Origin: Burkholderiaceae bacterium
GTDB taxonomy: Bacteria; Pseudomonadota; Gammaproteobacteria; Burkholderiales; Burkholderiaceae_C
DNA length: 64,000 nucleotides
Assembly: GCA_023954035.1 (NCBI GenBank)
Contig: JAMLIT010000011.1
Span: forward strand, 1-64,000
Direction of reading: 5' to 3'
Shown: one piece after another, positions 1-9,036 of the stretch
Layout of the letters: each line of letters starts with the position of its first letter
Numbering within the stretch: position 1 is the first letter of the stretch
The notes under the pieces: model-generated
The model's input: the letters and a program-made list of their open reading frames with translations, nothing else
Databases searched by the model: none
Told to the model about the DNA's origin: nothing
Translations under genes and position numbers: made by a program

Positions 1-3
1 CTT

Positions 4-372
4 TTACTGCTGCACGCAGTAGAAACCGCCATCTTCGAACGGAAAGCCCTCCACGCTGAGCGCGTGCGGGTGAAAACCGCTGGGCACAAAGCGTTTGCCG
101 CTGTGGTTGAGGGTGGCGCAGTACTGGCGTGCGCGGGCCAGTTCGGCGGGGGGCACGGGGCCGAAGGCTTCGGGGCGGTCCCAGCGTTTGAGGCCGGCTT
201 CGGTCATGACGAGTTGCGGCGGGGTGGGCGACGGGCTGGCGCCCGGACCGGCGGCGCAACCGGCGAGCAAGGCGGCTGCCAGAACGGTGGCGGCGCCGGC
301 CGTCGGCCAGGGGCCCAGGCTGCGCCTAGCGGCCGCGCGGGGCGAAGGCGCCGGGGTCGTCGCGCCGCTCAT
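4..372 (-). CDS. small lipoprotein of unknown function
   Basis: Predicted 122-aa lipoprotein. The N-terminus has arginines (RAAARR) followed by a hydrophobic stretch ending in the lipobox LLAGC, with Cys39 as the likely lipidated residue, so the product should sit in an envelope membrane. The mature part is proline-rich at first and holds two more cysteines (RQYCATL and FYCVQQ at the end). The start chosen is the ATG whose first bases overlap the stop codon of the upstream polysaccharide gene (ATGA), which implies translational coupling; longer readings only run into that gene. The family is not recognised. Placement after an O-antigen-ligase-like gene suggests, but does not show, an envelope-polysaccharide role. 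Confidence 0.75.
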   Translation of the reverse strand: MSGATTPAPSPRAAARRSLGPWPTAGAATVLAAALLAGCAAGPGASPSPTPPQLVMTEAGLKRWDRPEAFGPVPPAELARARQYCATLNHSGKRFVPSGFHPHALSVEGFPFEDGGFYCVQQ

Positions 373-1844
373 GCTCGGGCGCGCGGCGCAGCGATGGGGC
401 GCAGAAAAACGCCCATCAAGAACGCCGCGGTCAGCGCCAGCGCCGGAATGTGCATGTTGAATTCCACCGTGCTGTGCAGCAACAGGGCCAGTGCGCCCAG
501 GCCGCAGTAGGCGCGCAGCGCCAGTTCGCCCGACAGGCGGCGCTCTGCCCGGTAGGCGCGCAGCAGCCGCACCCACTGCGCAACCACCAGCGCGGCCACG
601 GCCAGCGCGAGCAGCAGGCCGGGCAGACCCAGCTCCATCAGCAGCTGGGCGTAATCGTTGTGGGCGTACTCCACGTAGTGCAGCGAATCGGCCGCCTGAA
701 AGCGCGGAAACACCGATTCGTAGGTGCCCGCGCCGCTGCCCCAGGGCCAGAAGGTGCGGGCACCTTCCAGGGTGGAAGCGGTGAAGTTGTTGCGGGTTTC
801 GGCGTCAAGCTGCACAGTGGCTTTGTCCAGCCGCTGGCCCACGCGCTCGGCGCCCACGCCGGCGAGGGCCAGCAGGGCAAACACGGCAGCCGCTACTGCC
901 AGCAGGATCTGCTGTTTGCGGCTGAGCTGGCGTTTGAGTTTGGCGATGAGTAGCAGGGTGCACGCCAGCAGCACCAAGGCGGCCGACAGCAAGCCGCCGC
1001 GCGAGAGCGTGGCCAGGGTGACCACCAGCAGCGCAAAGCCAAAAAACAGCCACAGCGCACCGGCACCGCCCAGGTGCGCACCGCGGTGGTGGGCGGCCGC
1101 GCGTGCGGCCCGCCCGCCCGTGCCTTCGGCCAGACGGTAAAACCACAGTGGAATGAGCATGACGAGAAAATCGGCCAGATGGTTGCGGTTGGCAAAGCTG
1201 CCGACAAAGCCGGTGGCGCTTTCGGCACCAAAATACAGCGGCGAGCCGGCGCCCATCCAGAACTGCAGCACCGCCAGCAGCATTTCGAAAGCGCCCAGCA
1301 CCAGCAGCACCAGCAGGCATTTTTCAACGAGCGGGCGCGGCAGGAACAAGGCCGCCAGCAAGGTGGCGAGCGCCGGAATGCCCGAGAGAAGCGCGGTAAG
1401 CGTCGCGTCGGGGTTGAGGCTGAGCGGCAGGCTTTGCGGCAGGTTGCCGCCGGCGGCAGTCAGGGCGTCGAAGTAGCCGCCGCGCCCAGCCAGGCTGGAC
1501 CAACTGCCGGCCGAAAGCGGGATGAGCTGCAATACGCCCAGCCACAAGGGGCTGCTGGCCACGAAAAACAGGGCGACAGCGCTCCACAGCGGCATGGCGG
1601 CGCGCGGCTTGCTGCGCCGCTCTGCAGCGCCGTCTGCCGCGCCAAACAGGCGGTCAAAACTGACCGAGCCCAGCAGTACTGCGAGCAGCAGGGCGCTGAG
1701 CAGGAGCAAGCCCACCAGCGCAATTTGCCGATTGCCGCCGCGCAAAACCGGCGCCAGCGCCAATAGCGCGCACGCCAAAAAAAACACCAACCAGTGACTA
1801 GCCTGGTTGGTGTTGGAGCGGGTGTGGCGTGTGGAGGAGGCCAA
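369..1844 (-). CDS. O-antigen ligase / polymerase family (Wzy_C-like) membrane protein
   Basis: Integral membrane protein of 491 aa with about ten hydrophobic segments and the layout of the O-antigen ligase/polymerase family: a large periplasmic loop in the second half (with FWPWGSGAGTYESVFP and HNDYAQLLMELGLPG) followed by closing membrane helices. The GxGxGxY and HNDYxQxLxExGxxG patterns are typical of Wzy_C proteins, which join or polymerise glycan or protein-linked sugars on the periplasmic side. The reading begins with TTG directly after the stop of the upstream gene; no ATG lies near, so the exact start is uncertain (a GTG 19 codons in is an alternative). It overlaps the next gene by ATGA. 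The specific substrate cannot be told. Confidence 0.8.
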   Translation of the reverse strand: MASSTRHTRSNTNQASHWLVFFLACALLALAPVLRGGNRQIALVGLLLLSALLLAVLLGSVSFDRLFGAADGAAERRSKPRAAMPLWSAVALFFVASSPLWLGVLQLIPLSAGSWSSLAGRGGYFDALTAAGGNLPQSLPLSLNPDATLTALLSGIPALATLLAALFLPRPLVEKCLLVLLVLGAFEMLLAVLQFWMGAGSPLYFGAESATGFVGSFANRNHLADFLVMLIPLWFYRLAEGTGGRAARAAAHHRGAHLGGAGALWLFFGFALLVVTLATLSRGGLLSAALVLLACTLLLIAKLKRQLSRKQQILLAVAAAVFALLALAGVGAERVGQRLDKATVQLDAETRNNFTASTLEGARTFWPWGSGAGTYESVFPRFQAADSLHYVEYAHNDYAQLLMELGLPGLLLALAVAALVVAQWVRLLRAYRAERRLSGELALRAYCGLGALALLLHSTVEFNMHIPALALTAAFLMGVFLRPIAAPRARA

Positions 1845-2324
1845 TCAGCTACCGCTGGCTTTTTTGTCGTTGCTATTATTCAGCAGCAGTGCGGTACCAC
1901 CAATCAGCAGTCCGCCGAGGACGACATTCCTTTCTTGCAAACCGTCTGAACTTCCGGCACCGCTGCCACCGGCAGCGCCGGCCGTACCGGTGCCCAAAGG
2001 CGCCTGCGCCAGGCGCGTGGTCGCGGCCAGGCTCTTGATGGAAGCAATCGACTGCTCGCAGCTCAACTTGGAGTTGACGGTGAAGTGCTGGCTGCCCATC
2101 AGCGAGATGGTGCAACCATTGGCCATGGCGACGGTGGCCATGCCCTTGCTGGAGACCAGCACGGTGCTGCCATCGGCCAGCGGCATGCCGTTCTTGGCCT
2201 GGGCGACGACACCCTGGCCGCCGACGCTGACGTTGCCAACCACATTGTCCAGCGTGCCGACGCTGGTAGCTGCCTGCGCGCCCAGGGCAGCGAAGGCAAA
2301 GGCGGCAAATGCAAGTTTCTTCAT
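1845..2324 (-). CDS. exported FecR-like hypothetical protein
   Basis: A 159-aa protein with a clear Sec signal peptide (MKKLAFAAFAFAALGAQA, cleavage after AQA). The mature part resembles a short FecR-type beta-rich domain: VGxVxVGGxG, a central DGSTVLVSSKGMATVAM stretch and NGCTISL. A Gly/Ser/Ala-rich linker follows, then a hydrophobic segment (VVLGGLLIGGTALLL) and a polar tail, so it may stay anchored at its C-terminus. Two cysteines (NGC and KLSC) could form a disulfide. It sits directly before the polysaccharide gene with no gap, so the two are likely co-transcribed. The domain assignment is from pattern only; the function is unknown. Confidence 0.7.
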   Translation of the reverse strand: MKKLAFAAFAFAALGAQAATSVGTLDNVVGNVSVGGQGVVAQAKNGMPLADGSTVLVSSKGMATVAMANGCTISLMGSQHFTVNSKLSCEQSIASIKSLAATTRLAQAPLGTGTAGAAGGSGAGSSDGLQERNVVLGGLLIGGTALLLNNSNDKKASGS

Positions 2325-2438
2325 ATCTCTCTCCGATTGGCGGTTTGGTAAGGGTTATATCACAGCCCGCGCGAGCGTAAAGGGGCTTTTTGTAGGCGCG
2401 CGCCGAAATCTGCGGGCTGATGCGCAGGCGCCACGCCG

Positions 2439-2942
2439 CTACCTGGCCCGCCGCACCCGCAGCAATTCGTCCAGCACCAGGCACACAGCGCCCAGGGTGA
2501 TGGCCGAATCGGCCACGTTGAAGGCCGGAAAGTGCGAGCCCGCCCAGTGGAAGTCCAGAAAATCCACCACGTAGCCGTGCAACAGCCGGTCCACCACGTT
2601 GCCGACCGCTCCGCCGAGAATGCTGGAGAGCGAAAACGCAAACAGCCGCTGGCCTGGGTGGGCACGCAGTTGCCAGACGATGAACAGCGCTGCTGCCACG
2701 CCAAAGCCGGTAAACAGCCAGCGTTGCCAGCCGCCGGCCTGCGCCAGAAACGAGAACGCCGCGCCCGTGTTGTGCGCCCGCACGATGCTGAAGAAACTGG
2801 TGATGGGCGTGGCGTCGCCCAGCCGGTAGGCGCCCAGGATCAGCGTCTTGGTCAGTTGGTCGACGATGAGGATGAACAGCGCCCAGCCGATCCACGGCCA
2901 GAAGCTGCCGGCCGCGCGCGGAGCAAAGCTGCTGCGGGCCAT
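2439..2942 (-). CDS. lspA: lipoprotein signal peptidase (signal peptidase II)
   Basis: Inner-membrane aspartic protease that removes the signal peptide from prolipoproteins after lipidation. The 167-aa protein has four hydrophobic segments and the family signatures: DQLTK near the first helix, [29 protein letters not shown] with the first catalytic Asp, and FNVADSAI with the second. The start is the ATG that shares its A with the ileS stop (TGATG); the longer upstream reading lies inside ileS. The order ribF-ileS-lspA is a conserved block in proteobacteria. A 114-bp spacer separates it from the next gene. Length is normal for the family. Confidence 0.97.
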   Translation of the reverse strand: MARSSFAPRAAGSFWPWIGWALFILIVDQLTKTLILGAYRLGDATPITSFFSIVRAHNTGAAFSFLAQAGGWQRWLFTGFGVAAALFIVWQLRAHPGQRLFAFSLSSILGGAVGNVVDRLLHGYVVDFLDFHWAGSHFPAFNVADSAITLGAVCLVLDELLRVRRAR

Positions 2943-5815
2943 CAGGCATGCGCCCGGGTTTCGCCCGCGCCAAAGAGGTTGCTGGTGCAACGGCCGCAGA
3001 GCGTGGGGTGAGCGGCGTCGTGCCCCACATCGGCGCGGTAGTGCCAGCAGCGCTCACATTTGGGGTAAAAACTGGCTCCAGCGCTTATCTGGATTGCGTC
3101 TCCAGCTACCAACTCAATAGCAGAGGTGATGAACACGTATTTCAGATCGTCGCCCAGGCTCGCCAGCAGCGCGTGGTCCTCAGGCGCTACGGTGAGCTGC
3201 ACGGTGGCCTGGAGCGACGCGCCTACGGTGCCGGCGGCGCGCAGTTGCTCGATTTCCTTGTTCACCAGGTCGCGGATGTCGCGAATGCGCGCCCACTTGG
3301 CCAGCAGCCCCTCGGCCGGTTCGCCCAGCGCGGTGTACTGCTCCATGAAGATGGAGTCGCTGCTGCCGACGATTTTCCACGCCTCTTCGGCGGTGAACGA
3401 GAGGAACGGCGCCATCCAGCGCAGCATGGCCTGGCTGATCTGGTACAGGGCGGTTTGCGCGCTGCGCCGTGCCAGGCTGTGCGGCGCGGTGGTGTAGAGC
3501 CGGTCTTTCAGAACATCAAGGTAGAAACCGCCCAGGTCTTCCGAGCAGTAGAGCTGCAGCTTGGCGACCACGGGGTGAAATTCGTACACCTTGTAATGCG
3601 CCAGGATGTCGGCCTGCAGCTCGGCAGCGCGGGCCAGGGCGTAGCGGTCGATCTCCAGCAACTCCTCGTGGGGAACCGCATCGGTGGCCGGGTTGAAGTC
3701 GCTGGTGTTGGCCAGCAAAAAGCGCAGCGTGTTGCGGATGCGGCGGTAGGCGTCCACCACGCGGGCGAGGATTTTCTCGTCGCCGGCAATGTCGCCCGAA
3801 TAGTCGCTGGACGCCACCCAGAGGCGGATGATTTCTGCGCCCAGCTTCTTGTTGATGTCCTGCGGGTCGATGCCGTTGCCCAGCGACTTGCTCATCTTGC
3901 GGCCCTGGGCGTCCACCGTGAAGCCGTGCGTCAGCAGGCCCCGGTAGGGCGCGCGGCCTTCCAGCGCGCTGGCCAGCAGCAGCGAGCTGTGGAACCAGCC
4001 GCGGTGCTGGTCGTGGCCTTCAAGGTACAGGTCGGCCTCGGGGCCGCTGTCGTGGTGGGCGCCTGCGTGCGAGCCGCGCAGCACATGCTGGAAGGTCGAG
4101 CCCGAGTCGAACCACACTTCGAGGATGTCGGTGCTCTTGGTGTAGTGGGGCGCGTCGGTGGCGCCCAGGATGTCTTCGGCGGTGACGCGGCTCCAGGCTT
4201 CGATCCCGCCTTTTTCCACGATGTCGGCGGCCTGGTCCAGGATCTCCATGGTGCGCGGGTGCAGCTCGCCCGAATCCTTGTGCAAAAAGAACGGGATGGG
4301 CACGCCCCAGCTGCGCTGGCGCGAAATGCACCAGTCGGGCCGGCCGGCAATCATGTCGTGCAGGCGCGCCTTGCCGTTTTCGGGGTAGAAGTGGGTTTGC
4401 TCGATGGCCTTGAGTGCGGTCTGGCGCAGGGTTTCGGGGGCTTTGTCCTTGGTGAATACGCCCTTGGTGGACGCAGTCTCTTCGTCCATGCGAATGAACC
4501 ACTGCGCTGCCGCGCGGTAGATCACCGGCGTCTTGTGGCGCCAGCAATGCGGGTAGCTGTGGCTGATGCCTTCGGTGCCCAGCAGGCGGCCGGCAGATTG
4601 CAGGGTTTCGATGATGGCGGGGCAGGCCTTCCAGATGTTCTGGCCGCCAAACAGTGCCAGTTCGGGCGCGTAGCTGCCGTTGCCCTGCACGGGGTTGAGG
4701 ATGTCGTCGGTGGCCACGCCGTGCGCGATGCAGGAGTTGAAGTCTTCCACGCCGTAGGCGGGCGACGAATGCACGATGCCGGTGCCGTCGCTGGCGGTGG
4801 CGTAGTCGGCCAGGTACACAGGCGAGAGGCGCCGGTAGCCAGGATCGACGTCGTAGAGCGGATGCTCGAACTCCAGGCCGGCCAGCGCCTTGCCGGGCGC
4901 CAGGGCCAGCACCAGGCCTTCGAGGCCCCAGCGGGTGAGGCAGCTCTCCACCAGCGACTCGGCCATGACGAACACGCCGCGCGCGGTGTCCACCAGGGCG
5001 TAGGTCAGGTCCGGGTTGAGGTTGAGCGCCTGGTTGGCCGGAATCGTCCAGGCGGTGGTCGTCCAGATGACGGCAAAGGCGTCTTTGGTTAGCGCGCCCA
5101 GGCCAAAAGCGGTGGCCAACCGGGCCGGGTCGTGCGCCTTGAAGGCGACGTCCAGCGTCTGGCTTTTCTTGTCCTGGTATTCGATTTCGAATTCGGCCAG
5201 CGACGATCCGCAGTCAAAGCACCAGTACACGGGTTTGAGGCCGCGGTAGACGAAGCCGCGCTCGATCACGCGCTTGAAGGTGCGGATCTCTTCGGCCTCG
5301 TTCTCCGGGTCCATGGTTTTGTAAGGGTGGTCCCACTCGCCCAGCACGCCCAGGCGCTGGAAGTCCACCATCTGCTGCGCGATTTGTTCGGTGGCATACG
5401 CGCGGCCTTTGGCCTGCATGTCGTCGCGCGAGAGCTTGCGGCCAAACTTCTTTTCAATGGCGTTTTCAATCGGCAGGCCGTGGCAGTCCCAGCCGGGGAC
5501 GTAGAGGGCGTCAAAGCCTTCGAGCTGGCGCGCCTTGACGATCATGTCCTTCAAGATCTTGTTGACCGCGTGGCCCATGTGAATCTGCCCGTTGGCGTAG
5601 GGCGGGCCGTCGTGCAGGATGAACTTGGGAGCGCCGCAGCGCGCTGCGCGCAGGCGCTTGTACAGGCCTTGCTCGTTCCATTCCTTGACCCAGCCCGGCT
5701 CGCGCTTGGGCAGGTCGCCGCGCATGGGGAAGGGCGTGTCGGGGAGGTTCAGGGTTTTGCGGTAGTCCTGCGCAGCGGGCGCGGCGGTGGAGGAGTTGGA
5801 ATGGGCGTCGGACAT
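2942..5815 (-). CDS. ileS: isoleucyl-tRNA synthetase
   Basis: Class I aminoacyl-tRNA synthetase charging tRNA-Ile in the cytosol. The 957-aa protein has the HIGH-type motif HMGH near residue 80, the editing (CP1) domain in the middle with a [16 protein letters not shown] segment, KMSKS near residue 640, and a C-terminal zinc-binding knuckle (CERCW near 918, CGRC near 940). It is followed by lspA with a one-base overlap and preceded by ribF, the usual order. Oddity: about 16 residues just before the zinc knuckle ([16 protein letters not shown], roughly 899-914) are encoded by one copy of the dispersed repeat described separately. The frame is intact and the gene looks functional. Confidence 0.98.
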   Translation of the reverse strand: MSDAHSNSSTAAPAAQDYRKTLNLPDTPFPMRGDLPKREPGWVKEWNEQGLYKRLRAARCGAPKFILHDGPPYANGQIHMGHAVNKILKDMIVKARQLEGFDALYVPGWDCHGLPIENAIEKKFGRKLSRDDMQAKGRAYATEQIAQQMVDFQRLGVLGEWDHPYKTMDPENEAEEIRTFKRVIERGFVYRGLKPVYWCFDCGSSLAEFEIEYQDKKSQTLDVAFKAHDPARLATAFGLGALTKDAFAVIWTTTAWTIPANQALNLNPDLTYALVDTARGVFVMAESLVESCLTRWGLEGLVLALAPGKALAGLEFEHPLYDVDPGYRRLSPVYLADYATASDGTGIVHSSPAYGVEDFNSCIAHGVATDDILNPVQGNGSYAPELALFGGQNIWKACPAIIETLQSAGRLLGTEGISHSYPHCWRHKTPVIYRAAAQWFIRMDEETASTKGVFTKDKAPETLRQTALKAIEQTHFYPENGKARLHDMIAGRPDWCISRQRSWGVPIPFFLHKDSGELHPRTMEILDQAADIVEKGGIEAWSRVTAEDILGATDAPHYTKSTDILEVWFDSGSTFQHVLRGSHAGAHHDSGPEADLYLEGHDQHRGWFHSSLLLASALEGRAPYRGLLTHGFTVDAQGRKMSKSLGNGIDPQDINKKLGAEIIRLWVASSDYSGDIAGDEKILARVVDAYRRIRNTLRFLLANTSDFNPATDAVPHEELLEIDRYALARAAELQADILAHYKVYEFHPVVAKLQLYCSEDLGGFYLDVLKDRLYTTAPHSLARRSAQTALYQISQAMLRWMAPFLSFTAEEAWKIVGSSDSIFMEQYTALGEPAEGLLAKWARIRDIRDLVNKEIEQLRAAGTVGASLQATVQLTVAPEDHALLASLGDDLKYVFITSAIELVAGDAIQISAGASFYPKCERCWHYRADVGHDAAHPTLCGRCTSNLFGAGETRAHA
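3074..3121 (+). repeat. dispersed in-gene repeat, copy 1 (inside ileS)
   Basis: On this strand it reads GGCTCCAGCGC, then exactly 19 nt, then AGCTACCAACTC. The sense of ileS is the opposite strand, where it is translated in frame as [16 protein letters not shown] between the catalytic body and the zinc knuckle of IleS. It shares frame class and the ISAG/ISAR peptide with the uvrD copy. Confidence 0.75.
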
Positions 5816-5943
5816 CGGGGGCTCTCGAAGGCTGGGGCGGGCGCAGCGCGGGGGTCATGCTGCGCAGCCGCGGGGTGGTGCGACAAGCGGGAGGAGTGCG
5901 GGCGGTGCGCCTGGGCGCCGGGTGGGCGGCCTGCGGCGCCGGC
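5816..5943. other. ribF-ileS spacer
   Basis: This 128-bp gap between the stop of ribF and the start of ileS is very GC-rich and low in complexity (runs of gcg/ggc). No hairpin with a T tract, no clear promoter hexamers and no reading frame of note were seen. It may hold an ileS promoter or leader, but nothing in the sequence fixes it. Confidence 0.5.
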
Positions 5944-7032
5944 TCAAATTCGGTCGCGCGTGGTTTGGCGGCGGGTCTGGGCGTGGGCGGCGAACCAGGC
6001 GCGGGCGTCGGCGCAATCGCGGGCGATGCCGGCGGTCAACGCCTCCAGGCTGTCGTACCTGCGTTCGTCGTGCAGTTTGTGCATCAGTTCCACGCGAATG
6101 ATTTTACCGTAGGCCCCCTCGTCGCCCAGGTGCGCTGGCCATTCGAGGCAATGGGTTTCGAGCAGCACGCGCCCGCCGTTGACGTCGTCGGGGTCCACCG
6201 ACGGGCGAATGCCCAGGTTCGCCACGCCCGGCAGCGGTTGACCACAGGCGGCGCCCGGCGGCGGCTGGGTCAGGCCGTGGACCCAGACGGCAAAAATGCC
6301 GCTGGCGGCAGGCTTCCAGTGGGCAAAGCGCAGGTTCAGCGTGCGAAAGCCATTGCCGGCGCCGCTGCGGGCTTCGCCCAGAGCCCGGCCGAGTTTGCGT
6401 CCATGCACGACATGGCCCGAAATTGCGTAGGGGCGGCCCAGCAACTGGGCTGCGTCGTCCATGCGGCCCGCGGCGAGGGCAGCGCGCACTTCGGAACTGG
6501 ACACGCGCACCGGCTGGGCGGCGCCGCTGCCGGCCTGGGGATAGGTGATTTCGTAAGAATTCATGCGCGCCACGTCGAATCCCTGCGACTGGCCGGCTCT
6601 GCTCAGCAGGGCGTAGTCGCCCGCGCGCTGGCGGCCAAAGCGGAAATCGTCGCCCACCAGCACGTAGCGCGTGCCCAGCCCGCGCACCAGCACCTCGTCG
6701 ATGAAGGCTTGCGGGGACTGGGCTGCCAGTTGCGCGTCAAAACGCAGCACCACCGTTTGCTGCACGCCGCAGCGCGCCAGCTCCGAGAGCTTGTCGCGCA
6801 GCGTGCCCACGCGCGCTGGCGCCAGCTCGGGCTTTTTGAGCGCGGCGGCAAAGTAGTCGCGCGGGTGCGGTTCAAAAGTCAGCACGCAACTGGGCACGCC
6901 ACGCTGCGTGGCCTCGGCGTTGAGCAAGGCCAACATCGCCTGGTGGCCGCGGTGCACGCCGTCGAAGTTGCCGATGGTCAGCGCACAGGCCGGGGCAATG
7001 GCCGGATGATGAAAGCCGCGAAGGACGAGCAT
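5944..7032 (-). CDS. ribF: bifunctional riboflavin kinase / FAD synthetase
   Basis: Converts riboflavin to FMN and FMN to FAD. The 362-aa protein has the nucleotidyl-transferase signature GNFDGVHRGH at residues 21-30, VLTFEPHP, a RYVLVGDDFRFG segment with the conserved FRFG, and a C-terminal kinase domain with SGHVVHGRKLGRALG, PAANLGIRPS-like (GVANLGIRPSVD) and LETHCLEW. The start chosen gives MLVLRGFH, matching the usual short N-terminus of the family; an in-frame start ten codons upstream is less likely. It heads the ribF-ileS-lspA block on the minus strand. Confidence 0.96.
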   Translation of the reverse strand: MLVLRGFHHPAIAPACALTIGNFDGVHRGHQAMLALLNAEATQRGVPSCVLTFEPHPRDYFAAALKKPELAPARVGTLRDKLSELARCGVQQTVVLRFDAQLAAQSPQAFIDEVLVRGLGTRYVLVGDDFRFGRQRAGDYALLSRAGQSQGFDVARMNSYEITYPQAGSGAAQPVRVSSSEVRAALAAGRMDDAAQLLGRPYAISGHVVHGRKLGRALGEARSGAGNGFRTLNLRFAHWKPAASGIFAVWVHGLTQPPPGAACGQPLPGVANLGIRPSVDPDDVNGGRVLLETHCLEWPAHLGDEGAYGKIIRVELMHKLHDERRYDSLEALTAGIARDCADARAWFAAHAQTRRQTTRDRI

Positions 7033-7181
7033 GGTATGAATTTCATAGCGGCCAGCACTCACGGGGTAAGCGCTGACACCGAATTTGGCCTCAATGGCGT
7101 ATATTGTGACGCACGCCTTTGCGGGCTGCCCCTGTTCGGGGCGCCGCTGGGCGGCGCGCGCAATTCCCCAGGAGGCTGTTC

Positions 7182-7739
7182 GTGAAAGTGTTGAAGCTCT
7201 CGGCCCAAGGCCTGCCCCAGTCGTGGATTTCGCTGGAGCAAGCGGCCACCCATTACGCCAGCGGCGAGGTGCGCTGGGAAGTGGGCGGCGAGGTGGCGCG
7301 TTTTCGCGGGGGCAACAACGCGCTGACGGGGCTGCAGTCGGTCATCGTCATCAACAGCATCATCGGCACCCGCGGTGTGCCGCGCACCAATCCCTTTGGC
7401 AGCCGGCCCGGCCTCACCAACAGCAAGCTTTTTGCCCGGGACCGCAATATCTGCGCCTACTGCGGCGGCCAGTTTCACGAGAGCGATCTGACCCGCGAAC
7501 ACATCGTGCCCTTTGCCAGCCGGGGCGTGGACCACTGGATGAACGTGGTCACCGCCTGCCGCGCCTGCAACCACCGCAAAGGCCCGCGCACGCCCGAGCA
7601 GGCGCACATGCCGCTGCTCTACGCGCCTTACGTCCCCAGCCTGTGGGAAGACTTCATCCTGCGCAACCGCCGTATCCTGGCCGACCAGATGGAGTTCTTG
7701 ATGGCGCACGTACCCAAGTCCTCGCGCCTGGCGGCCTGA
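7182..7739 (+). CDS. HNH endonuclease family protein
   Basis: A 185-aa protein with a full HNH nuclease fold signature: CAYCGGQF, then EHIVPFASRG (His-Ile with the catalytic His), a conserved Asn (WMNVVTACRACN) and the second CxxC (CRAC). The two CxxC pairs should hold a structural zinc. The start is GTG at 7182, placed 7-8 nt after a strong AGGAGG; the longer reading has no ribosome binding site. It is a stand-alone gene, divergent from ribF. Small HNH proteins of this type are common in Burkholderiales chromosomes with no known target, so the role is not assigned. A cluster of GGGGTC-type repeats follows its stop. Confidence 0.88.
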   Translation: MKVLKLSAQGLPQSWISLEQAATHYASGEVRWEVGGEVARFRGGNNALTGLQSVIVINSIIGTRGVPRTNPFGSRPGLTNSKLFARDRNICAYCGGQFHESDLTREHIVPFASRGVDHWMNVVTACRACNHRKGPRTPEQAHMPLLYAPYVPSLWEDFILRNRRILADQMEFLMAHVPKSSRLAA

Positions 7740-7744
7740 AGGAA

Positions 7745-7876
7745 AATTGGGGTCAGACTCCAATTTTTGCATCGACCAAAGGGGCTGCAAAATGAATTGG
7801 GGTCTGACCCCATCCCGGATCTCCTAGTACCGTCCGTATTTGGGGTATGACCCCAATTGTTTCCCCAATTGTTTGG
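7745..7876. repeat. cluster of GGGGTC[A/T]GAC palindromic units
   Basis: Three short units built on GGGGTCAGAC/GTCTGACCCC lie between the HNH gene stop and the acyl-CoA dehydrogenase stop: AATTGGGGTCAGACTCCAATT (about 7745-7765, itself a hairpin), AATTGGGGTCTGACCCC (about 7796-7812) and TTGGGGTATGACCCCAATTG (about 7838-7857), followed by CCCCAATTGTTTGG. The converging gene ends make this a likely transcription-end region as well. A related hairpin occurs at 63232-63277. The look is that of REP-type sequences mobilised by RAYT (TnpA-REP) proteins, but no such gene is in the window. Confidence 0.6.
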
Positions 7877-7908
7877 AACTGTTCGGACGGGAACTGAGCC
7901 CGTTTTGC

Positions 7909-9024
7909 TCAGGCAAACACGCCCGCCGTGTCCTGCATGCGCGCAGACACCTCACCCAAATGGTGCAGCGTGTCGCCAAACGTCATTTCCATTTGCGTGA
8001 GCTTCTTGAAGTAGTGGCTGCCGATGTACTCGTCGGTTACGCCAATGCCGCCGTGCAGTTGCACCATCTGCTGGCCCACGTAGCGCATGGACTGGCCCAG
8101 TTGCACCTTGGCGCGGGCCATGGCGGTGCGGCGTTCTGGCGCTGGGGCGCCGAGCTTGAGGCTGGCGTAGTAGCTCATGGAGCGGGCCAGTTCGAGCTGC
8201 ATCTTCATGTCGGCCACGCGGTGGCGCAGCGCCTGGAAGCTGGCGATGGTGACGCCGAACTGCTTGCGCTGGTTCATGTAGTCCACCGTCAGGGCCACGG
8301 CCTTGTCCATCACGCCCACGGCTTCGGCGCACAGGGCGGCAATGCCGGTGTCCACAGCCAGTTCCAGCGCGGCCAGGCCGTCTTTGGTGACGAGGGCGGC
8401 AGGTGTGTTGGTGAACTGCACTTCGGCGGCGCGGCTGCCGTCCTGCGTGACGTAGCCTTGCGTGCTCACGCCGCTGGCCGAACGCTCGACCAGGAAGAGG
8501 GCGATGTGGCCGTCCAGTTGTGCAGGCACCAGAAAGGCGTCAGCCTGGTCACCTGCAGGAACTATGCTTTTGATAGCTGTTACCGCATATCCTGATTGCG
8601 CTGGAGCCGCTTTTGCCTCACATTTTTCGAGTGCGTAGCGGGCCTTGCGCTCTTGCTGCGCCAGCACCACCAGCGCTTGCCCGCTGGCAATGCGCGGCAG
8701 CCAGGCGGCCTGCACATCGGCCGGTGCGCCATGCGAAAGCACGCTGCTTGCGATGAAGGCGTGCGCGAGGGGCTCGAGCACCATGCCGCGGCCGAGTTCT
8801 TCCATCACCACCATGGCGTCGATGGCGCCCTGGCCCAGGCCGTCGTGCGCTTCGGGCACGGTCAGCGCGGTCAAGCCCAGTTCAGCCAGTTCGCCATAGG
8901 CGGTGCGGTCAAAGCCCCCTGCGGCGACGATGCTGCGGCGGCGCTCGAAGGAGTAGCCCTTGTCCACCCAGCGGCGCACGGCGTCGCGCAGGGATTGCTG
9001 GTCGTCAGAAAAATCAAAATCCAT
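7909..9024 (-). CDS. acyl-CoA dehydrogenase (pimeloyl-CoA dehydrogenase small-subunit type)
   Basis: FAD-dependent acyl-CoA dehydrogenase, 371 aa, starting MDFDFSDDQQSLRDAV as in the PimD-like small subunit. It shows the C-terminal acyl-CoA dehydrogenase segments (RKQFGVTIASFQALRHRVADM and QLHGGIGVTDEY). It lies 12 bp after a second, larger acyl-CoA dehydrogenase on the same strand, so the two probably form a heteromeric enzyme acting on dicarboxyl-CoA or related long acids; the substrate is inferred from resemblance only. Oddity: residues about 136-153 (AKAAPAQSGYAVTAIKS) come from a copy of the dispersed repeat. Confidence 0.88.
   Translation of the reverse strand: MDFDFSDDQQSLRDAVRRWVDKGYSFERRRSIVAAGGFDRTAYGELAELGLTALTVPEAHDGLGQGAIDAMVVMEELGRGMVLEPLAHAFIASSVLSHGAPADVQAAWLPRIASGQALVVLAQQERKARYALEKCEAKAAPAQSGYAVTAIKSIVPAGDQADAFLVPAQLDGHIALFLVERSASGVSTQGYVTQDGSRAAEVQFTNTPAALVTKDGLAALELAVDTGIAALCAEAVGVMDKAVALTVDYMNQRKQFGVTIASFQALRHRVADMKMQLELARSMSYYASLKLGAPAPERRTAMARAKVQLGQSMRYVGQQMVQLHGGIGVTDEYIGSHYFKKLTQMEMTFGDTLHHLGEVSARMQDTAGVFA
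8566..8617 (-). repeat. dispersed in-gene repeat, copy 2 (inside acyl-CoA dehydrogenase)
   Basis: In the sense of the gene it reads GGCTCCAGCGC, 19 nt, AGCTATCAAAAGC and is translated as AKAAPAQSGYAVTAIKS. The frame is the same as in the rsmB-like, rarA and phhB copies (GCT.CCA.GCG / GCT.ATC.AAA). Confidence 0.75.
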
Positions 9025-9036
9025 GGGTTTGTCTCC

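Noticed and set aside
2948..5092. A plus-strand frame of over 700 codons opposite ileS
   Set aside because: Shadow of ileS, which has every catalytic motif.
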